Origin: an uncultured Haloferula sp.
Lineage (GTDB): Bacteria; Verrucomicrobiota; Verrucomicrobiae; Verrucomicrobiales; Akkermansiaceae
DNA length: 8,164 nucleotides
Reading direction: 5' to 3'
NCBI GenBank assembly: GCA_946481625.1
Contig: CAMLOZ010000129.1
Coordinates: 1 to 8,164 of the forward strand
Below the pieces are notes generated by a model. That model did no database searches, had not been told where the DNA came from, and saw only the letters and a program-made list of their open reading frames with translations. The position numbers were made by a program, and so were the translations under genes. Below, piece after piece: positions 5,730 to 8,164 of the stretch. The first letter of the stretch is position 1. Every line of letters begins with the position of its first letter.

Positions 5730-6770
5730 ATGCGTGCATTGATGCTGCCTTTCCTGGTTTCGTCCCTCGCCGCGGAGACGGTGGAGGTGAAGAGTCCCGA
5801 CGAGCTTCGAGGTGCAATCGGGAAGCTCGCGAAGGGTGACGTGCTCAAGATCGGCCCGGGTGATTACCCCGGTGGTCATCATGTGAGCGGGATTGAAGAT
5901 CTCACGGTGGAGGCACTGGATGCGAAAGCGCCGCCGCATTTCAAGGCGGGCAAGCAGGCGTGGCACTTTTCACGCTGTGCGGGACTGAAGCTGCGGCATC
6001 TCCGCTGCAGCGGCCAGAGCGCGAACGGCATCAACCTCGACGACGGCGGCAAGCGCGAGGAGCCGGTGAAGGGAGTGGTGCTTGAAGGTCTCGAGGTCAG
6101 CGAGATCGGGCCGAAGGGAAACTTCGATGCGATCAAGTGCTCGGGGCTGCAGGGGCTTCAGATCAAGGGCTGTAAGATCAGCGGCTGGGGCGGGCAGGCG
6201 ATCGATCTGGTGGGGTGTGCGGATGCGATGATCGAGGGCTGTAGCTTTACGGGCAAGGAAGGTTACTCGCAGCATACGGGACCGCAGTTCAAGGGCGGCT
6301 GCCGCAACGTCACCCTCACGAATTGCGTGTTCAAGAATGCGGGGGAACGACCGATCCAGGCGGGTGGATCGACCGGTGTGGATTACTTCCGCCCGCCGGG
6401 GGTGAAGTATGAGGCGAAGGATGTTTTCATCCGCGGCAACCGGATCGAGGGCGGGATGTGTGCGGCTGCGTTCACGGGGGTGGATGGAGCGGAGTTCACG
6501 CAGAACGCGATCGTGAATCCGGAGAAGTGGATCTTCCGGATCTTGCAGGAGACGAAGGAGGAGGGGTTTGCGTCGTGCCGGAATGTGAAGATCGAGGGGA
6601 ACGAGATCCGGTTTCTGAGGGAGAAGGTGGGAGTCGAGATCAATATCGGCGGAGGAACGCAGCCGGAGACGTTCCGGTTTGCGAACAACCGGTGGATCGC
6701 GACGGATCGGCCGGAAAGGTCGAAGCCGAAGCTGCCGGTGGAGGAGAGGGACGGGAAGTACGGGGAGTGA
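5730..6770 (+). CDS. Secreted right-handed parallel beta-helix protein
   Basis: This is an exported beta-helix protein of 346 residues, possibly a polysaccharide-active enzyme or adhesin. MRALMLPFLVSSLAA (1-15) is a signal peptide with cleavage before ETV. Residues 20-50 ('SPDELRGAIGKLAKGDVLKIGPGDYPG') resemble the N-terminal cap of pectate-lyase-like and PL6-type proteins. Repeating rungs of about 20-25 residues then run from 55 to 325, with endings such as 'IKGCKISG', 'IEGCSFTG', 'LTNCVFKN', 'IRGNRIEGG' and 'IEGNEIRFL'. 'NPEKWIFRILQET' (263-275) is a block I recall from a conserved beta-helix family of unknown function. I could not assign the catalytic Lys/Arg pair of PL6 lyases. The ATG at 5730 is chosen because it gives a basic residue before the hydrophobic core; the GTG-free extension from 5691 overlaps the terminator. 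GAAGG at 5723-5727 is too close to be an ideal ribosome-binding site. It is the last plus-strand gene and has its own presumed promoter. Confidence 0.78.
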   Translation: MRALMLPFLVSSLAAETVEVKSPDELRGAIGKLAKGDVLKIGPGDYPGGHHVSGIEDLTVEALDAKAPPHFKAGKQAWHFSRCAGLKLRHLRCSGQSANGINLDDGGKREEPVKGVVLEGLEVSEIGPKGNFDAIKCSGLQGLQIKGCKISGWGGQAIDLVGCADAMIEGCSFTGKEGYSQHTGPQFKGGCRNVTLTNCVFKNAGERPIQAGGSTGVDYFRPPGVKYEAKDVFIRGNRIEGGMCAAAFTGVDGAEFTQNAIVNPEKWIFRILQETKEEGFASCRNVKIEGNEIRFLREKVGVEINIGGGTQPETFRFANNRWIATDRPERSKPKLPVEERDGKYGE

Positions 6771-6784
6771 CGTAGGTGGGAACT

Positions 6785-6800
6785 GCCGCAAGGGTGCGGC
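6785..6800. terminator. Hairpin after the beta-helix gene
   Basis: GCCGCA and TGCGGC pair perfectly around a 4-base loop, 15 bases after the stop at 6770. TTGATG follows rather than a T-run, so termination is likely but not certain. It may also be the left part of the repeat element that follows. Confidence 0.4.
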
Positions 6801-6810
6801 TTGATGCCGC

Positions 6811-6844
6811 GAGTCACGGCGCGGCGGGCCGCCGCGCCCTACCT
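6811..6844. repeat. REP-like palindromic element, copy 2, between convergent genes
   Basis: GGCGCGGCGG (6818-6827) and CCGCCGCGCC (6829-6838) are perfect 10-bp arms around one base, or 9 bp with a 3-base loop. The block 6811-6844 matches 2490-2522 almost exactly. It lies between the ends of two genes pointing at each other, the usual home of REP-type repeats, and may act as a two-way terminator. A smaller hairpin precedes it here (6785-6800), as in copy 1 (2473-2485), so the full element may be two hairpins. Confidence 0.75.
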
Positions 6845-6854
6845 GTAGGATGGA

Positions 6855-6866
6855 CGCCTGAAGGCG
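6855..6866. other. Small hairpin between convergent genes
   Basis: CGCC and GGCG pair around TGAA, 33 bases past the end of the minus-strand transglutaminase gene. It may contribute to ending that transcript, but the stem is short. Confidence 0.25.
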
Positions 6867-6898
6867 GAACTGCGAACCCTTGGATTCGGGCGGTGAAC

Positions 6899-7774
6899 TC
6901 AGGCGATGGGGGATACGTCCACCGACACCTTGAGGTGATGATTCGCGCCGCCGACGGTGACGCCGCGGAGGGGCGAGACGTCGCGGAAGTCGCGGCCGGT
7001 GGCGACAGTGATGTGGCGCTCGGCAGGGCGCAGGTTGTTTGTGGGATCGAAGTCGATCCAGCCTTGGCCCGGGATGAAGACGGAGATCCAGGCGTGCGAG
7101 GCGTCCGCACCGATCATCTTCGGTTTGCCGGGAGGCGGCAGGGTTTCGAGGTAGCCGGACACGTAACGGGCCGGCAGGCCGAGGGATCGCAGCGAGGCGA
7201 TCATCAACTGGGCGAAGTCCTGACAGACGCCGCGGCGGGTTTCGAGCACCTCGACCACGGGGGTGGCCACGGTGGTGAAGTCGGGATCGAATTTGAAGTC
7301 GCGGTGGATGCGGGAGTTGAAGGCCGCGACGGCTTCGAGAATGCATCGGCCTTCCGGGAAATCGGGGCGCGCGAAATCGGCGAGGACCGGCAGCACGGGG
7401 ATTTGCGGGGAGGGCAGGGTGAATGCGCGGGCATCCAGCGACGCGGCGTCTTTCGAAGTCAGGAGCACCTGCTTCATCCGTTCCCACGGGCCGCCTGCTT
7501 CCAATGACAGTTGGCCGTGAGACAGCACTTCCACCTCGCTCTCGGCCGTGATGGTCAGCTCGGGATGCGGGCGCTGGATGGAGAAGTAGTCGATGTGGTT
7601 GCCGAAGGAGTCGCGCCGGCTCCGATGGAACTCCGGCTCCGGATCGATCTTGAGTTTCCACGAGAGGCAACGCTGGCCGGGCAGGTCGAGGGGACGGAGG
7701 CGGGCCTCGTTGTGGCAAAGGTTCGCCGGCACGTCGTAGCGGTAGCAGGTCCGGTGGCGGATGCGGTAGAGCAT
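6899..7774 (-). CDS. Transglutaminase-like family protein
   Basis: This is a cytoplasmic papain-fold protein of 291 residues; no signal peptide is present. Residues 1-85 match the bacterial transglutaminase-like N-terminal region ('YRIRHRTCYRYDVPANLCHNEARLRP', 'DSFGNHIDYF'). Residues about 145-250 are the transglutaminase-like core with an intact triad: Cys184 in 'RRGVCQDFAQL', His227 in 'DASHAWISVF' and Asp243 in 'WIDFDPTNN'. 'LPARYVSGYLE' at 200-210 is also typical. Such proteins are more likely peptidases or amide-bond enzymes than crosslinkers; the substrate is unknown. The gene lies downstream of the alpha-E domain gene on the same strand, 122 bases apart. In many bacteria this pair goes with a circularly permuted ATP-grasp protein, which suggests peptide-like bond formation and cleavage. 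The ATG at 7774 has no Shine-Dalgarno; a pyrimidine run and one arm of an inverted repeat precede it. Length is normal for the family. Confidence 0.9.
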   Translation of the reverse strand: MLYRIRHRTCYRYDVPANLCHNEARLRPLDLPGQRCLSWKLKIDPEPEFHRSRRDSFGNHIDYFSIQRPHPELTITAESEVEVLSHGQLSLEAGGPWERMKQVLLTSKDAASLDARAFTLPSPQIPVLPVLADFARPDFPEGRCILEAVAAFNSRIHRDFKFDPDFTTVATPVVEVLETRRGVCQDFAQLMIASLRSLGLPARYVSGYLETLPPPGKPKMIGADASHAWISVFIPGQGWIDFDPTNNLRPAERHITVATGRDFRDVSPLRGVTVGGANHHLKVSVDVSPIA

Positions 7775-7782
7775 GGAGGAAT

Positions 7783-7898
7783 GAAGACTGAAAAATGAAA
7801 AATGAAGATTGGGTATTAACTCCTGGGCCGTTCCTCATCCTCTCGGTCCGCCGACAGATTCCATTTTTCAGTTTTCATTTTGCATTTTTCAGTTCTTC
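7783..7898. repeat. Long inverted repeat between alpha-E and transglutaminase genes
   Basis: The arms are 7783-7806 (GAAGACTGAAAAATG, then AAAAATGAA) and 7874-7898. They are complementary apart from one mismatch and one extra base, and are separated by about 67 bases. CATTTTTCAG occurs twice at the right side (7862-7871 and 7883-7892). The right arm runs into the stop codon of the alpha-E gene, and the left arm ends 8 bases before the transglutaminase start. In the minus-strand transcript this would form a large AU-rich stem-loop. It is far more AT-rich than its neighbours. It could control the second gene's translation, process the message, or be an inserted repeat. Confidence 0.75.
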
Positions 7899-8164
7899 AA
7901 CCCCTGAGGAAATGCGGGCGGTCGGCGTGGCGGAAATAGGTCAGCGTGAGCGCGTTCGAAAGCTGATAGAGGGTGCTGCTCATGTGGCCGACGAAGGCCT
8001 CGAGCTTCTTGCGGTTGCCGTAGCTTGAAGCCGCGAGCTGGCTGATATCGGTGAGGCGCAGCCTGCTGGTGAGATCGACGAGCAGGCGCTGTTCGGAGGT
8101 TAGCCGGGCACCTTGGGTCTGGCGGGGGAGTTGCTCGATGTTTCCGCCGAGGCGCTGGATCTGA
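7897..8164 (-). CDS. Alpha-E domain protein, C-terminal part
   Basis: The minus strand is open from the right edge to a TGA at 7897-7899, giving the last 88 residues of a protein whose start lies outside the window. The translation is helical and charged: 'NIEQLPRQTQGARLTSEQRLLVDLTSRLRL', then 'LEAFVGHMSSTLYQLSNALTLTYFRHAD'. The ending, in which helices lead to 'LSNALTLTYFRH', fits the C-terminus of alpha-E domain proteins, all-helical proteins that accompany transglutaminase-like and circularly permuted ATP-grasp proteins. The neighbour downstream is that transglutaminase, which strengthens the call. The reaction or role of alpha-E proteins is not established; they are presumed to help a peptide-ligase-type system. 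The fragment itself has no diagnostic catalytic motif, so family assignment leans on context. Its upstream part, probably about 220 residues, is missing here. Confidence 0.72.
   Translation of the reverse strand, partial: QIQRLGGNIEQLPRQTQGARLTSEQRLLVDLTSRLRLTDISQLAASSYGNRKKLEAFVGHMSSTLYQLSNALTLTYFRHADRPHFLRG

Noticed and set aside
5970..7838. 622-codon minus-strand frame across the beta-helix and transglutaminase genes
   Set aside because: It spans two well-supported genes in another frame and has shadow-like composition.
1..8164. CRISPR array, insertion sequence or prophage
   Set aside because: No regularly spaced repeats, transposase motif or phage gene is present. The only repeats are the tandem, palindromic and inverted ones listed.

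Overview
The window is high-GC bacterial DNA with secreted proteins, few strong Shine-Dalgarno sites, palindromic intergenic repeats and a C-terminal 'WSLQEAESPAGPW...FFRLFKP' module of the kind common in Verrucomicrobiota. My best guess is a Luteolibacter-like verrucomicrobium. This rests on protein style and remembered family resemblance, not on a marker gene.

Layout. Positions 1-541 hold no convincing gene: a perfect 7-bp tandem repeat (66-93), a lower-GC stretch with a 7-bp inverted repeat (390-411) and a possible -10 box. A lone cytoplasmic protein of unknown function follows (542-1318). After a 176-base spacer with a nested inverted repeat comes a tight plus-strand operon of three exported proteins: a DUF6607 protein (1495-2403), a TonB-dependent outer-membrane receptor of the haem/haemoglobin type (about 2439-4817), and a DNRLRE/CBM96-type surface protein (4824-5627). 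The first two reading frames are contiguous or nearly so, and the last two are 6 bases apart. Two GC hairpins close the operon. A secreted right-handed beta-helix protein follows (5730-6770). It converges on a minus-strand pair: a transglutaminase-like protease-fold protein (6899-7774) and the C-terminal end of an alpha-E domain protein (7897 to the window edge).

How they work together. The receptor keeps the FRAP-like and NPNL-like boxes with a histidine between them, as in haem receptors, so the operon probably takes up haem or a haem-protein. The DUF6607 protein and the DNRLRE protein would be periplasmic or surface partners of unknown role. The alpha-E/transglutaminase pair belongs to a widespread conserved cassette that usually also contains a circularly permuted ATP-grasp protein, expected just beyond the right edge.

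Most notable: a 33-34 bp GC-rich palindromic repeat occurs twice. One copy lies between convergent genes. The other lies inside the 5' end of the receptor gene, where it encodes the basic stretch before the signal-peptide core. A strong inverted repeat (7783-7898) also fills the gap between the alpha-E and transglutaminase genes.
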